DNA of 47,994 nt from positions 1 to 47,994 of the forward strand of contig JAFDWK010000014.1 of NCBI GenBank assembly GCA_018268515.1. The letters are read 5' to 3'. The notes beneath the pieces are model-generated. The model ran no database searches, was not told where the DNA came from, and saw only the letters and a program-made list of their open reading frames with translations. Of the stretch, positions 6,342-16,092 are shown piece by piece (the first letter of the stretch is position 1; each line of letters begins with the position of its first letter). This DNA comes from Actinomycetota bacterium. Its GTDB lineage: Bacteria > Actinomycetota > Actinomycetes > Actinomycetales > Microbacteriaceae. Position numbers and translations under genes: made by a program.

Positions 6342-7841
6342 ATGCCCACCATCGCCCAGCAGCTGCTGCGCCGCAAGCCGACCACCCCGGTCGCCACCGG
6401 CGACGTGCACCTGAAACGCAGCATCGGCCTTTTCTCGCTCACGATGATCGGCGTCGGCGGCACGCTCGGCACCGGCATCTTCTTCATCCTGTCCCAGGCG
6501 GTGCCGGTGGCCGGCCCCGCCGTGATCTGGTCGTTCGTGATCGGCGGGATCGTCGCCGGGCTCACGGCCCTCTGCTATGCCGAGATGGCCGGTGCGGTGC
6601 CGGTCTCCGGATCCACCTACTCCTACGCCTACGCCACCCTCGGCGAGGGCACCGCGATGGCGGTCGGCGCGTGCCTGCTGCTCGAGTACGGCGTCTCGAC
6701 CGCCGCCGTCGCCGTGGGCTGGTCGCAGTACGTCAACCAGCTGCTGCAGAACTTGTTCGGCTGGCAGCTCCCGCTGCAGCTCTCCCAGGCGCCCGAGCAG
6801 GGCGGCATCGTCAACGTTCCGGCCGTGATCGTCATCGTGCTCTGCTCGCTGCTGCTGATCCGCGGCGCACGCGAGTCGACACTGGTCAACAGCATCATGG
6901 TCGTGGTCAAGATCGCCGTCGTGCTGTTCTTCTGCGCGGTCGCGTTCACCGGCTGGAACGCCGACCACTTCCAGAACTTCGCCCCGGCCGGGTTCGCCGG
7001 CATCATCGGCGGCGCCGGCATCATCTTCTTCTCGTTCGTGGGCCTGGACGCGGTCTCCACCGCCGGCGACGAGGCGAAGAACCCGAAGCGCAACCTGCCG
7101 CTGGCGATCATGTTCGCACTCGGCATCATCATCACCCTCTACGTGCTCACCTGCCTCGCCGCCCTCGGCGCGCAGGCTCCCGCGAAGTTCGAGAATCAGG
7201 ACGCGGGCCTCGCCGCGATCCTGCAGAACATCATCGGATCCACCTGGCCGGGCACGGTGGTGGCCGCGGGCGCCATCATCTCGATCTTCTCCGTGACCCT
7301 GGTGGTGCTGTACGGCCAGACCCGGATCCTGTTCGCGATGTCGCGCGACGGCATGATCCCGAAGGTCTTCGCGAAGGTGAACCCGCGCACCATGACGCCG
7401 ATCCCCAACACGATCATCGTCATGATCGCGACGAGCATCCTCGCCGCAGTGATCCCGATCGACTTCCTGGCGGAGATGACGAGCATCGGCACGCTCGTCG
7501 CGTTCCTGGTCGTGTCGCTCGGCGTGATCATCCTGCGGGTGCGCGAGCCCGAGCTCGAGCGCGGGTTCCGGCTGCCCCTGGGCTGGACCATCCCGATCCT
7601 CTCGATCCTCGGCTGCATCGCGATCATCACGCAGCTGCGCCTGATCACGATCGTGGTGTTCCTCATCTGGACCGCCGTGTTCCTCGTCTTCTACTGGTTC
7701 TACGGCCGCCGGCACTCCGCACTCGAAGTCGGACACCCCGTCGTGGAGGCGGAATCGCCGTACACGACGAACGTGGCGCAGCCCAGCACGGACGCCGTGC
7801 GCCAGGCCGCGGCCGCGCGCCGGCAGGGAGACGGACGATGA
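6342..7841 (+). CDS. APC-superfamily amino acid permease
   Basis: A 499-residue membrane transporter with about 12 hydrophobic segments. It begins with the APC signature: LKRSIGLFSLTMIGVGGTLGTGIF (about 25-48, given as spaced pieces of helix 1), with GxGGTLGTGIFF in helix 1 and FFSFVGLDAVSTAGDEAKNPKRN in helix 6. It belongs to the cationic or general amino acid branch; the substrate cannot be read from sequence. Start 6342 is supported by GAAGGAG 7 nt upstream. The stop overlaps the next start as ATGA, coupling it to the UspA gene, and a PLP decarboxylase follows. Permease plus decarboxylase suggests uptake, or antiport, of the decarboxylase substrate. Confidence 0.85.
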   Translation: MPTIAQQLLRRKPTTPVATGDVHLKRSIGLFSLTMIGVGGTLGTGIFFILSQAVPVAGPAVIWSFVIGGIVAGLTALCYAEMAGAVPVSGSTYSYAYATLGEGTAMAVGACLLLEYGVSTAAVAVGWSQYVNQLLQNLFGWQLPLQLSQAPEQGGIVNVPAVIVIVLCSLLLIRGARESTLVNSIMVVVKIAVVLFFCAVAFTGWNADHFQNFAPAGFAGIIGGAGIIFFSFVGLDAVSTAGDEAKNPKRNLPLAIMFALGIIITLYVLTCLAALGAQAPAKFENQDAGLAAILQNIIGSTWPGTVVAAGAIISIFSVTLVVLYGQTRILFAMSRDGMIPKVFAKVNPRTMTPIPNTIIVMIATSILAAVIPIDFLAEMTSIGTLVAFLVVSLGVIILRVREPELERGFRLPLGWTIPILSILGCIAIITQLRLITIVVFLIWTAVFLVFYWFYGRRHSALEVGHPVVEAESPYTTNVAQPSTDAVRQAAAARRQGDGR

Positions 7842-8743
7842 CCCTGGTCGTCGGGATCGATCCCGGGCAGCGCTCCGCCTCCGTGCTGAACCTCGCGGCG
7901 ATGCTGGCCGGTTCCGCGAGCGCCGAGCTGGTCGTCGCCGTGGTCGTGCCCCGCACCTGGCCGCTGTCCGCGGGCTCGGCCGATGCGGAGTGGCGCCGGT
8001 TCACGCGCGCGACGGCCGACGCCGCACTCGACCACGCCGCCGCCGTCCTGGGCGACGCCGTCCCCGCACGATTCGTCGTGCAGGAGGCGTCCTCGGTGCG
8101 GCGCGGGCTGGCCGAACTCGCCGAACAGCACACGGCCGAGCTCATCGTGATCGGATCCTCCTCCGCCGCCCCGGCCGGGCGCATCGCCCTCGGATCCGAG
8201 AGCGACGCGCTGCTGCACGCCTCCCCCGTCCCCGTGGCGATCGCGCCCCGCGGCTTCCGCACGGCCGCCGGCACCCGCGTCGGGCGGGTCACGGCCGCGT
8301 TCCACGGCACCGACACCTCCGCAGACCTGGTCCGGGGAGCGATCGAGGTCGCGGCGCAGGTCGGGGCCGCCCTGCGCATCGCGTCGTTCGCGGTCGTGCC
8401 GCCGGTGTCGGGCACAGCGGGAACCGGTCTGGGCGTCGAGCAGGACATCGCCGACGAATGGGCCTCGGATGTGCAGCGCCGGGCCACGGGACTGCTGGCC
8501 GAGGCGTCCGCGCTCGCCGAGCCGCCCGCTCTGCAGGGCACGGTCATCGGGATGGGCGACAGCTGGGAGTCCGCGATCGCGGACGTGCCCTGGCAGGAGG
8601 ACGAGGTGCTGGTCGTGGGCTCGAGCAGCCTCGGCCCGCTCGCCCGGGTCTTCCTCGGCTCGCACGCGACCAAGCTGGTCCGCGTCTCTCCGGTCCCGGT
8701 CGTCGTGGTCCCGCGCGGCGCGGCGAGCCCGGACCGCGAATGA
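7838..8743 (+). CDS. Tandem universal stress protein (two UspA domains)
   Basis: A 301-residue cytoplasmic protein made of two UspA repeats (about 1-145 and 150-301). Each ends in a nucleotide-loop variant: VIGSSSAAPAGRIALGS then LLHASPVPVAIAPRG, and VVGSSSLGPLARVFLGS then LVRVSPVPVVVVPRG. These resemble the ATP-binding G-2x-G-9x-G[S/T] pattern, so ATP binding is plausible. The start is fixed by ATGA overlap with the permease stop. UspA proteins beside APC transporters often act as regulatory partners; that role here is inferred. Confidence 0.85.
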   Translation: MTLVVGIDPGQRSASVLNLAAMLAGSASAELVVAVVVPRTWPLSAGSADAEWRRFTRATADAALDHAAAVLGDAVPARFVVQEASSVRRGLAELAEQHTAELIVIGSSSAAPAGRIALGSESDALLHASPVPVAIAPRGFRTAAGTRVGRVTAAFHGTDTSADLVRGAIEVAAQVGAALRIASFAVVPPVSGTAGTGLGVEQDIADEWASDVQRRATGLLAEASALAEPPALQGTVIGMGDSWESAIADVPWQEDEVLVVGSSSLGPLARVFLGSHATKLVRVSPVPVVVVPRGAASPDRE

Positions 8744-8846
8744 CCCACGGCCGCGCCTGACCCGCACCCCCGGGGACGTCGCGCAGCCGCTCGACTCGGC
8801 GCCGCTGCCCGCGCCGGCTCCCGAACCGAAGAGGATGAACCCACCC

Positions 8847-10106
8847 ATGACGCACCCCCTGCTCGAGCTGCTCCCGGCCGGCGCCGCGGTCGACGCCGAC
8901 GGCACCCTGCGCATCGCCGGATGCCGGGTCGACGATCTCGCCCGCGAGTTCGGGACACCGGCGATCATCGTGGAGGAGTCGTCGTTGCGCGCGAGAGCCC
9001 GCGAGTACCGCACCGCCCTGACCTCGCGTCGTGCCAAGGCGCGCGTGGTGTTCGCCTCGAAGGCCTTCCCCGCCACGGCCGTGCAGCGGGTCATGGTCGA
9101 GGAGGGCATCGGACTGGACGTCGCCGGCGGGGGCGAGATCCTCGGCGCGCTGCGGGCGGGCGTCGACCCGGCGCTGCTGGTCATGCACGGCAACGCGAAG
9201 ACCACAGAGGAGCTGCGGATCGCGGTGGAGGCGGGCGTGGGCCTCGTCGTCGTCGACAACGCGGACGACGTGGACCGGCTCGAGCAGCTGGTGCCGGACG
9301 GGCGCGCGCAGGACGTCCTGGTCCGCGTGATCCCCGAGGTGGAGTCGTCCACCCACCCGCACGTGCAGACCGGCCAGGTCGGATCGAAGTTCGGCCTCAC
9401 CGCGCCCGCCGCAGCGCGACTGATCACCCGGATCGAGGCGAGCCCGCGCCTGCGCATGCGCGGCGTGCATGCGCACGTCGGATCCCAGATCATGGATCCC
9501 GCCGAACTCGCCGCGGCCGTCGCGCCGCTCGCTGCGCTCGGCACCTTCCCGGTGTACGACCTCGGTGGCGGGCTCGGTGCCCGCTACACCTACGATGAGC
9601 ACCCGGCGTCGGTCGATCAGTACGTCGATGCGCTGCTGGCCGCGGCCGCGGAGCACCTCCCCGCCGACGCCGAGATCATCATCGAACCCGGGCGCAGCAT
9701 GGTGAACGCTTCGGCCGTGACGCTGTACACGGTGACCACGGTGAAGCGCGACGCGCGCACGTTCGTGGCGGTCGACGGCGGCATGGGCGACAACCTCGAG
9801 GTGGCGCTGTTCCAGCAGCGCTACGAGGCGGCGCTCGCCGGCCGCCTGGACGAGGACGCCGCGGAGGAGGTGGTGGTGGTCGGGCGGCACTGCGAGTCGG
9901 GCGATGTGCTCGTCGACCCGCTGCGGCTGCCCGAAGCCCGCGTCGGGGACCTCCTCGTCGTGGCGGCCACGGGCGCCTACACGCACACCATGGCGAACAA
10001 CTACAACGGCTACCGCCGCCCTCCCGTGGTGTTCGTGCGCAATGGCGCGGCCAGGGCCGTCGTGCGCCGCGAGACGTGGGAGGACCTGTTCGCCCGCGAT
10101 GCGTGA
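8847..10106 (+). CDS. PLP-dependent amino acid decarboxylase, diaminopimelate decarboxylase (LysA) fold
   Basis: A 419-residue fold-III (alanine racemase-like) decarboxylase. FASKAF places the PLP lysine at residue 72. HVGSQIMD, the GGGLGARY loop, EPGRSMV and CESGD (catalytic Cys349) follow in LysA order, then GAYTHTMANNYNG. Start 8847 is preferred to 8835, since GAGGA at 8831-8835 is then about 11 nt upstream. It could be the biosynthetic meso-diaminopimelate decarboxylase, but its place after a permease and UspA gene rather than beside argS or thrA suggests a paralogue acting on an imported amino acid. The 103-nt gap to the UspA gene holds no visible terminator. Confidence 0.8.
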   Translation: MTHPLLELLPAGAAVDADGTLRIAGCRVDDLAREFGTPAIIVEESSLRARAREYRTALTSRRAKARVVFASKAFPATAVQRVMVEEGIGLDVAGGGEILGALRAGVDPALLVMHGNAKTTEELRIAVEAGVGLVVVDNADDVDRLEQLVPDGRAQDVLVRVIPEVESSTHPHVQTGQVGSKFGLTAPAAARLITRIEASPRLRMRGVHAHVGSQIMDPAELAAAVAPLAALGTFPVYDLGGGLGARYTYDEHPASVDQYVDALLAAAAEHLPADAEIIIEPGRSMVNASAVTLYTVTTVKRDARTFVAVDGGMGDNLEVALFQQRYEAALAGRLDEDAAEEVVVVGRHCESGDVLVDPLRLPEARVGDLLVVAATGAYTHTMANNYNGYRRPPVVFVRNGAARAVVRRETWEDLFARDA

Positions 10107-10133
10107 GCGGAGCGCGTCCCCGGCGCCCCTGCG

Positions 10134-11078
10134 CTAGGCGGAGGCTGCGGGGGCGGAGGCTGCAGGGAGCGCGTCGAGCATTCCGAGCGGCGGCACGAAG
10201 AAGAGGCCCCCGGTCCGCGCGGTGGAGAAGTCGAGGATCCGGTCGGTGTTGCCGGGCGGGTCGCCGAGGAACATGTTCCGCAGCATGTGCTCGGTGATCC
10301 CGGGATCGGCCGCGTAGCCGATGAAGTACGTGCCGAACTCCTCCGCACCGATCTCGCCGAACGGCATGTTCGCGCGCAGGATCTGCTTCTGCTCCCCGTT
10401 CTCGTCGGTGATGACGTTCAGGTGCACGTGCGAATCCTTCGGCTTCACCTCGTCGGGCATCTCGATGTCCTCGAGCTTGGTGCGGCCGATCACCCGGTTC
10501 TGCTCCTCGACGGGGAGCGCCTCCCAGGCGCGCAGATCGTGGACGTACTTCTGCACGATCACGTAGCTGCCGCCGGCGAACCCGGCGTCCTCCGCGCCGA
10601 TCCGGGTGGCCGCGATCGCGGCATCGCCCTCGGGGTTCTCCGTGCCGTCGACGAAGCCGAGCAGATCCCTCTCGTCGAAGTACGTGAAGCCGTGCGTCTC
10701 GTCCACCACATCGGCGTGATCGCGCAGGCGCACCCCGATCTGCCGCGCCAGCTCGAAGCACAGGTCCATGTGGTTCGCGCGCAGGTGCAGCAGCAGATCC
10801 CCGGGGGTCGATGGGGCGGTGTGCCGCGGCCCGCGCAGCTCGGCGAACGCATGCAGCAGGTGCGGCCGCGGGCCGGCGAACATCCGGTCCCATAGGTCGG
10901 AGCCGATCCCCGCGACGCAGACCAGGGCGTCGACCGGGTCGCGGAAGGCCACGGATCTGGTGAGCCCGGACAGGTCCTCGAGGAGGTCGCGGACCGGCTG
11001 CTCGGATCCTTCGCGCACGGTGAGCACGAGGAACATCGCGGCGCGGGCGGGCGGGGTGACGACCTGCTGGGTGACCAT
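10134..11078 (-). CDS. Dye-decolorizing (DyP-type) heme peroxidase
   Basis: A 314-residue DyP-type peroxidase of the YfeX-like cytoplasmic group. It has the GFVDGTENP motif with the catalytic Asp144, the SHVHLNV segment with candidate proximal His217, and a later distal-pocket Arg in ILRANMPFG. No signal peptide or Tat motif is present. It uses peroxide to oxidise organic substrates; some family members act on porphyrins. AGAGGA lies about 10 nt before the ATG. It follows the YdeP-type oxidoreductase by 27 nt on the same strand and looks like the last gene of the fdhD operon. Confidence 0.92.
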   Translation of the reverse strand: MVTQQVVTPPARAAMFLVLTVREGSEQPVRDLLEDLSGLTRSVAFRDPVDALVCVAGIGSDLWDRMFAGPRPHLLHAFAELRGPRHTAPSTPGDLLLHLRANHMDLCFELARQIGVRLRDHADVVDETHGFTYFDERDLLGFVDGTENPEGDAAIAATRIGAEDAGFAGGSYVIVQKYVHDLRAWEALPVEEQNRVIGRTKLEDIEMPDEVKPKDSHVHLNVITDENGEQKQILRANMPFGEIGAEEFGTYFIGYAADPGITEHMLRNMFLGDPPGNTDRILDFSTARTGGLFFVPPLGMLDALPAASAPAASA

Positions 11079-11106
11079 GGGCGTGCTGTCCTCTCGTCAG
11101 GGCCGC

Positions 11107-13479
11107 TCAGGCGGCGTCCGCCGATGCCGGGCCCCGGGACCCGGACGGCGCCACGGTGACCTGGATGCTCTTCATCAGGGGCTGGTCGCTCTGCACGCTG
11201 ACGTCGGCGTGCCCGATCAGCACGTTCAGCTCGGGCATGTATCCGGCCGCGCACCCCCGCGGCAGATCGTAGGGCACGGCACGGAACGCGTGCACGATCC
11301 TGCGGGATCCGTCCTTCGACGTCGACCGGATGTCCACGAGATCCCCCTCGGCGATGCCCCGCGCGCGCATGTCGTCCGGGTGCAGGAAGATCAGCTCGCG
11401 CAGGTTCTTCACCCCGCGGTAGCGATCGTTGTTGGAGTAGATCGTCGTGTTCCACTGGTCGTGCGAGCGCATGGTCTGCAGCACGAGGGTCTCCGCCGAC
11501 GCCGGGATCACATCGGGCAGCGGCGCGTGCGAGAACTCGGCGCGTCCGGATTCCGTCTCGAACTCCCGCTCCCGGGCGGGCTGCGGGATCCGGAAGCCGT
11601 GGCGGTTGCGGATCCGCTCGTTGAACCCCTCGAATCCCGGCAGCACCTGAGCCATGACGTCCCTGATCCGGTCGTAGTCGGCGACGTAGGAGTCCCACGG
11701 GGTCTGCGAATCGGGCAGCGTCGCCTTCGCGATCCCGGCGATGATGGCGGGCTCGGAACGGAGATACGCGGAGGCCGGCCGTTTGCGCCCCACAGAGAGG
11801 TGCACCATGCTCATCGCGTCCTCGACCGTGACGCCCTGGAGTCCCGCCTCCTGCTGGTCCCGCTCGGTGCGCCCGAGGCAGGGCAGGATCAGCGCCTTCT
11901 CGCCGTGCACGAGGTGGCTGCGGTTGAGCTTGGTGCTCACCTGCACCGTCAGCCGGCACCGGCTGAGCCCTTCGGCCGTGTACGAGGTGTCGGGCGCCGC
12001 GAGCACGAAGTTTCCGCCCATGCCGACGAACACCTTGACCGTGCCGTCGTACATGCCCCGGATCGTCTTCACCGTGTCCAGGCCCTGGTGCCGCGGCGGG
12101 TCGATGCGGCAGACCTCGGCGAGACGGTCCGTCCACGCGGGCGGACGGTGGTCGATGCCGCAGGTGCGGTTGCCCTGCACGTTGCTGTGCCCGCGCACGG
12201 GTGAGGGACCGGTGCCCGGCCGTCCGATGTTGCCGCGCAGCAGCAGCAGGTTCACGATCTCGCGCACCGTGTCCACGCCGTGCTCGTGCTGGCTCACGCC
12301 CAGGCACCAGCTGATCACCGTGCGCTCGGAGCCGAGGTAGACGGCGGCCGCCGCACGGATCCGCTCCTCGCTGAGGCCCGACTGGCGCACCAGCTCCGCC
12401 CACGGCGTCGCCTCGACGAGCGCCTCGTAGTCCTCGAGGCCGCTCGTGCAGGCGCGCAGGAACGCCGTGTCGAGCACGGTCGGATCCGCCTTCGCCTGCT
12501 CGAACACGACCTTCGCCATGCCGCGGATCAGGGCCAGATCCCCGCCGAGCCGCACCTGCAGGTTCATCGTGCTCGTGTCGGTGCTGCGGTTCAGCGCCAT
12601 GTCGACGAACTCGTGCGGCACGATCGTGCGGGTCGCGCCGACCTCGACGAGCGGGTTCACGTGCACCACCTGCGCACCGCGGCGGACGGCATCGGACAGC
12701 GCCGTCAGCATGCGCGGCGCATTGGACGCCGCGTTCACGCCGAGGACGAAGAGCGCATCGCACTCCTCCCAGTCGCGGAGGTCCGCCGTGCCCTTGCCCG
12801 TGGCCAGCGAGGCCTTGAGCGCACGGCCGGAGGCCTCGTGGCACATGTTCGAGCAGTCGGGGAGGTTGTTGGTGCCGTACTCGCGCACCATCAGCTGGTA
12901 CAGGAAGGTCGCCTCGTTGCTCAGCCGCCCCGAGGTGTAGAAGCTCGCCTCGTCGGGGCTGTCCAGGCCCCGCAGCTCCTCTCCGATGAGGGCGAACGCG
13001 TCGTCCCAGCTGAGCGGGATGTACCGGTCGGTCGCGGCGTCATAGCTCATCGGTTCCGTGAGCCGCCCCTGGTCTTCGAGATCGAAATCCGTCCACTCCG
13101 AGAGCTCGGAGACCGTGTGCGCGGCGAAGAACTGCCGGTCGACGCGCTTGTGCGTCATCTCCCAGGTCACGTGCTTGATGCCGTTCTCGCAGATGTCCAG
13201 GCGAAGGTTGCCGAGATCGTCGGGCCAGGCGCACCCGGGGCAGTCGTATCCGGACCGCCCGTGGTTCATGATGAGGATCGCGCCGGATCCGGCGATGGGC
13301 TCGCGCTGGCGGAGCAGCACCTGGCCGACCGACTTCGCGGCGCCCCAGCCTGCCGCCGGGTGGTGATACGGCTTCCGCGACCACGGTGCGGTGGCGCGCG
13401 GCCCGTAGCCGCCCTGCCGGGGCTCGCGCGGCATGAGCCCGAAGGCCGTTCCTCCGCGTGCATCCACGTCGTCGCTCAT
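11107..13479 (-). CDS. FdhF/YdeP-family molybdopterin oxidoreductase
   Basis: A 790-residue molybdopterin enzyme of the YdeP branch of the formate dehydrogenase alpha-subunit superfamily. It has [11 protein letters not shown] near residue 80 in place of a full N-terminal Fe-S motif, [10 protein letters not shown] around the expected active-site region, and the C-terminal MopB-binding domain ([14 protein letters not shown]). Formate activity is not assured for this branch; E. coli YdeP has been linked to acid resistance. The frame is open to 14013, but the ATG at 13479 overlaps the fdhD stop as ATGA and begins the family N-terminus. FdhD directly upstream would sulfurate its cofactor. Confidence 0.9.
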   Translation of the reverse strand: MSDDVDARGGTAFGLMPREPRQGGYGPRATAPWSRKPYHHPAAGWGAAKSVGQVLLRQREPIAGSGAILIMNHGRSGYDCPGCAWPDDLGNLRLDICENGIKHVTWEMTHKRVDRQFFAAHTVSELSEWTDFDLEDQGRLTEPMSYDAATDRYIPLSWDDAFALIGEELRGLDSPDEASFYTSGRLSNEATFLYQLMVREYGTNNLPDCSNMCHEASGRALKASLATGKGTADLRDWEECDALFVLGVNAASNAPRMLTALSDAVRRGAQVVHVNPLVEVGATRTIVPHEFVDMALNRSTDTSTMNLQVRLGGDLALIRGMAKVVFEQAKADPTVLDTAFLRACTSGLEDYEALVEATPWAELVRQSGLSEERIRAAAAVYLGSERTVISWCLGVSQHEHGVDTVREIVNLLLLRGNIGRPGTGPSPVRGHSNVQGNRTCGIDHRPPAWTDRLAEVCRIDPPRHQGLDTVKTIRGMYDGTVKVFVGMGGNFVLAAPDTSYTAEGLSRCRLTVQVSTKLNRSHLVHGEKALILPCLGRTERDQQEAGLQGVTVEDAMSMVHLSVGRKRPASAYLRSEPAIIAGIAKATLPDSQTPWDSYVADYDRIRDVMAQVLPGFEGFNERIRNRHGFRIPQPAREREFETESGRAEFSHAPLPDVIPASAETLVLQTMRSHDQWNTTIYSNNDRYRGVKNLRELIFLHPDDMRARGIAEGDLVDIRSTSKDGSRRIVHAFRAVPYDLPRGCAAGYMPELNVLIGHADVSVQSDQPLMKSIQVTVAPSGSRGPASADAA

Positions 13480-14360
13480 CCCTCTGCCCGTCCTTCCCGT
13501 ACGGCGGCCTCGCCCCGCATCGTCGCGTCGTCGCGCAGGCGTCGCGCGTGCGCGTACACGTTCATGGAGACGCCTCGCACGAAGCCGATCAGCGTCAGCC
13601 CCGTCTCCTCGGCGAGCTCGGCAGCCAGCGAAGAGGGCGCCGACACCGCGGAGAGGATCGGGATCCCGGCCATCACTGCCTTCTGCACGAGTTCGAAGCT
13701 CGCCCGTCCCGACACCTGCAGCACGGTCGAGCGCAGCGGCAGCCGCCCCGCCTGCAGCGCCCAGCCGATGACCTTGTCGACGGCGTTGTGCCGGCCGACG
13801 TCCTCGCGGATCACCAGGAGCTCGCCGCTGATCGCGTCGAAGAGGGCCGCCGCGTGCAGCCCGCCGGTCTTGTCGAAGGCCGTCTGCTCCGCCCGGAGCC
13901 GATCCGGAAGGGCGGCGATCCAGTGGGCGTCGACCTCGAGGTCGTCGTCCGCCGCTGGGAAGCGGGAGACCGTGCGCACGGCATCGATGCTCGCCTTGCC
14001 GCACACTCCGCACGAACTCGTCGTGTAGAACCGCCTCGCCCCGTCCGCACCCGGCGGCCGGGCCCCGGGGCCGAGCGCGGTGTCCAGCACGTTGTAGGTG
14101 TTCTCCGCACCGCCGGTACCGGGACCGCCGCAGTGGATCGCGGCCCGGAAGTCCGAGCTGTCGGAGATCACGCCCTCCGACACGAGGAAGCCGATCGCGA
14201 GCTCCACGTCGTGGCCGGGCGTGCGCATCGTGACCGCGAGCGGAACGCCCGCGATGCGGATCTCCAGCGGCTCCTCGACCGCGAGCGTGTCGGCGCGACG
14301 CCGCGCGCCCTCGCCCAGGGCGATCCGGGTGACCGGCCGCAGCGTCGTGATCCGTCCCAC
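13476..14360 (-). CDS. fdhD: Formate dehydrogenase accessory sulfurtransferase FdhD
   Basis: FdhD passes sulfur to the molybdenum cofactor of FdhF-type enzymes. The 294-residue protein has the diagnostic loop [10 protein letters not shown] with Cys117 and Cys120, an ENTYNV strand before it, and the conserved [18 protein letters not shown] and [13 protein letters not shown] segments. The start is GTG at 14360, with TAGGGT exactly 6 nt before it and no ribosome binding site, pointing to a leaderless mRNA. It overlaps the downstream oxidoreductase by ATGA and begins an fdhD-ydeP-dyp operon. Confidence 0.93.
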   Translation of the reverse strand: MGRITTLRPVTRIALGEGARRRADTLAVEEPLEIRIAGVPLAVTMRTPGHDVELAIGFLVSEGVISDSSDFRAAIHCGGPGTGGAENTYNVLDTALGPGARPPGADGARRFYTTSSCGVCGKASIDAVRTVSRFPAADDDLEVDAHWIAALPDRLRAEQTAFDKTGGLHAAALFDAISGELLVIREDVGRHNAVDKVIGWALQAGRLPLRSTVLQVSGRASFELVQKAVMAGIPILSAVSAPSSLAAELAEETGLTLIGFVRGVSMNVYAHARRLRDDATMRGEAAVREGRAEG

Positions 14361-14366
14361 GGCTCG

Positions 14367-14372
14367 ACCCTA
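14367..14372 (-). promoter_or_regulatory. Leaderless promoter -10 box (TAGGGT) of fdhD
   Basis: TAGGGT, 6 nt, then GTG. The same spacing is seen at several other genes in the window and predicts transcription starting at the G of the start codon. Confidence 0.6.
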
Positions 14373-14428
14373 CTCGCCGATCCCCGCTCCGCGGGCCGGT
14401 GTCGCGGACGTCGTCGATCCCGCCGTTG

Positions 14429-14818
14429 TCAGTCCTGTTCGGCGGACGCGGCCAGGGGCGCCGGCTCGGCGATCGGGACCACGGGGCAGTCCTTCCAGAG
14501 GCGCTCCAGGCCGTAGTACGTGCGCTCCTCCTCGTGGAAGACGTGCACGATGAGGTCGCCGAAGTCGAGCAGCACCCAGCGGGCCTCGCTGCGCCCCTCG
14601 CGGCGCACGCGCTTGTACCCCGCGTCGATCATGCGATCCTCGACCTCGTCCGCGATGGCGGCGACGTTGCGCTCGCTGTTCCCGGTGACGAGCAGGAAGA
14701 TGTCCACGAGGGGAAGCGGCTCGGACACGTTCAGCGCGAGCAGATCCTCCCCGCCCTTCGAGCGGGCCGCGTCAGCGGCGATCTGCAGCATGTCTGCGGC
14801 GGACGGCGACTGCATCAT
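14429..14818 (-). CDS. rsfS: Ribosome silencing factor RsfS
   Basis: A 129-residue RsfS/Iojap protein, which binds ribosomal protein L14 and blocks subunit joining when nutrients are short. It shows LALNVSEPLPLVDIFLLVTGNSERNV, read here as a beta-alpha core at about 28-53, then RREGRSEARWVLLDFGDLIVHVF and YYGLERLW, all typical. ATGATG at 14818-14813 offers two starts; the first overlaps the upstream stop as ATGA. It is the last gene of the run from the 75-residue protein through nadD, the usual actinobacterial neighbourhood. Confidence 0.95.
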   Translation of the reverse strand: MMQSPSAADMLQIAADAARSKGGEDLLALNVSEPLPLVDIFLLVTGNSERNVAAIADEVEDRMIDAGYKRVRREGRSEARWVLLDFGDLIVHVFHEEERTYYGLERLWKDCPVVPIAEPAPLAASAEQD

Positions 14819-16092
14819 GAAGAGAATGCTCCTGTGGTGATGGCGACGATGAGCGCTCCGACCAGCGCGACGGCGAGGGCGCCGGCGGTGATGGTCAGGG
14901 CGAGCATGAGCTTGTTGCCTTTTTCGGGCTCGGGGGGCCGGATGACTTCACCGGCGGGCTTGATCGTGCCGATCGCGGCACTCGCCGCGATCGGTGTGGG
15001 AGAGGATGCGGGGGCGAGCTCCCCGTCCACGAGCACGGCGTCGACCTCCTTGCCGTCGGCCATGCCGTCGGCGTGACCGCGGGAGCCCAGGCCGGCAGGC
15101 AGCTCGTAGCTGCCGGTCACGAGGATCTCCCCCGTCGAGGCGACGGGGCCCGACAGCGACAGCGCGGACGGCGCCTGCTGGAAGATCAGCGCGTTCGGGG
15201 CCGCATGGTGCGAGCCCGTGGAATCGCCGATGAGCGCGTCGAAGGAATCGGCCTTCGGGGCCGCGGGCTGGTGCTGTGCCAGCACCCGCTGGCCGAAGCC
15301 GGCGTTCACGGTGGGCTCGGCGCCGTCCTCCGCCCGCACGAGCGCCTCATCCGCGTCGCCGAAGAGCGACTCGAGCGAGGGCTCCGCGGAGACGGGAGCG
15401 GCCGCGGAGGTCGCCTCGGCGCGGGGCGTCGCCGGTGCCGACGGGACCTTGACGGCGGGCTCGACGGGCGCAGTTTCCTGGACCGCTGCGGGGGCAGACG
15501 GCACCGGTGCCGCAGGCTGCTCTGCGGCGACGGGCGCGGCCGGCAAGGCCTGACCGGCCTCGTCCTGAGCGCGCATCATCGAGAAGACGGACACCGGAGC
15601 CGCGGCCCCCTCGGCATCGTCGACGCCGTCCTGCTCGTCGAGGTCGGCGCTGGGCGCATAGGAGCGGCGGCGCGTCGGCTGCGCGGCGCGGGGCACGTCG
15701 GTGATCATCTCCGCGGCCACGGCGGGCACGGACGCCGATGCGTCCGACGCCGTCACGGCCGGTGCCGACGCCACCGGCGCCGGCGATGATGCGACGGGCA
15801 CCGGAGTCGCGGGCATCGCGGGACGCTCCGGGATCGGTGCGGGCCGCTCGGGGGCCACAGGCGCGGACTGCTCGACCACGGGGGTGGCTCCGGTGCGGAT
15901 CCGCTCCTGCTCGCGCATCTGCCGGCGCGTCAGGGGCTCTTCGACGTCGGGTCCGGGGATCGGCTCGACGGCGGCCGAGGCGGCCAGACGGGCGGCTTCG
16001 GCGTCTTCCGGGGCGACGATCGGGGTCGATCCGGTGAGTCGGGATTCCCGCAACTGCTTGCGGGTCAGCTGGTGCTGATCCGATGTGCTCAT
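14815..16092 (-). CDS. Unknown Ala/Pro-rich protein with C-terminal membrane anchor
   Basis: A 425-residue protein, mostly low-complexity Ala/Pro/Val sequence, ending in one hydrophobic helix (about 395-420, [20 protein letters not shown]). With no N-terminal signal peptide it should be tail-anchored, with a long disordered cytoplasmic part. Two related short motifs, [10 protein letters not shown] (about 9-18) and [11 protein letters not shown] (about 54-64), are each followed by a similar TGxTPxV stretch and may bind a partner. It overlaps nadD and rsfS by ATGA at both ends. Proteins of this kind sit between nadD and rsfS in related genomes, but the function is unknown. Confidence 0.7.
   Translation of the reverse strand: MSTSDQHQLTRKQLRESRLTGSTPIVAPEDAEAARLAASAAVEPIPGPDVEEPLTRRQMREQERIRTGATPVVEQSAPVAPERPAPIPERPAMPATPVPVASSPAPVASAPAVTASDASASVPAVAAEMITDVPRAAQPTRRRSYAPSADLDEQDGVDDAEGAAAPVSVFSMMRAQDEAGQALPAAPVAAEQPAAPVPSAPAAVQETAPVEPAVKVPSAPATPRAEATSAAAPVSAEPSLESLFGDADEALVRAEDGAEPTVNAGFGQRVLAQHQPAAPKADSFDALIGDSTGSHHAAPNALIFQQAPSALSLSGPVASTGEILVTGSYELPAGLGSRGHADGMADGKEVDAVLVDGELAPASSPTPIAASAAIGTIKPAGEVIRPPEPEKGNKLMLALTITAGALAVALVGALIVAITTGAFSS

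Noticed and set aside
6122-8743. Possible fusion of a long Arg-rich protein to the UspA protein
   Set aside because: The first part is an out-of-frame reading of the permease. The real UspA gene starts at 7838 by ATGA overlap.
13480-14013. N-terminal extension of the YdeP-type oxidoreductase
   Set aside because: It overlaps fdhD in another frame and lacks family similarity; the ATG at 13479 has ATGA coupling.
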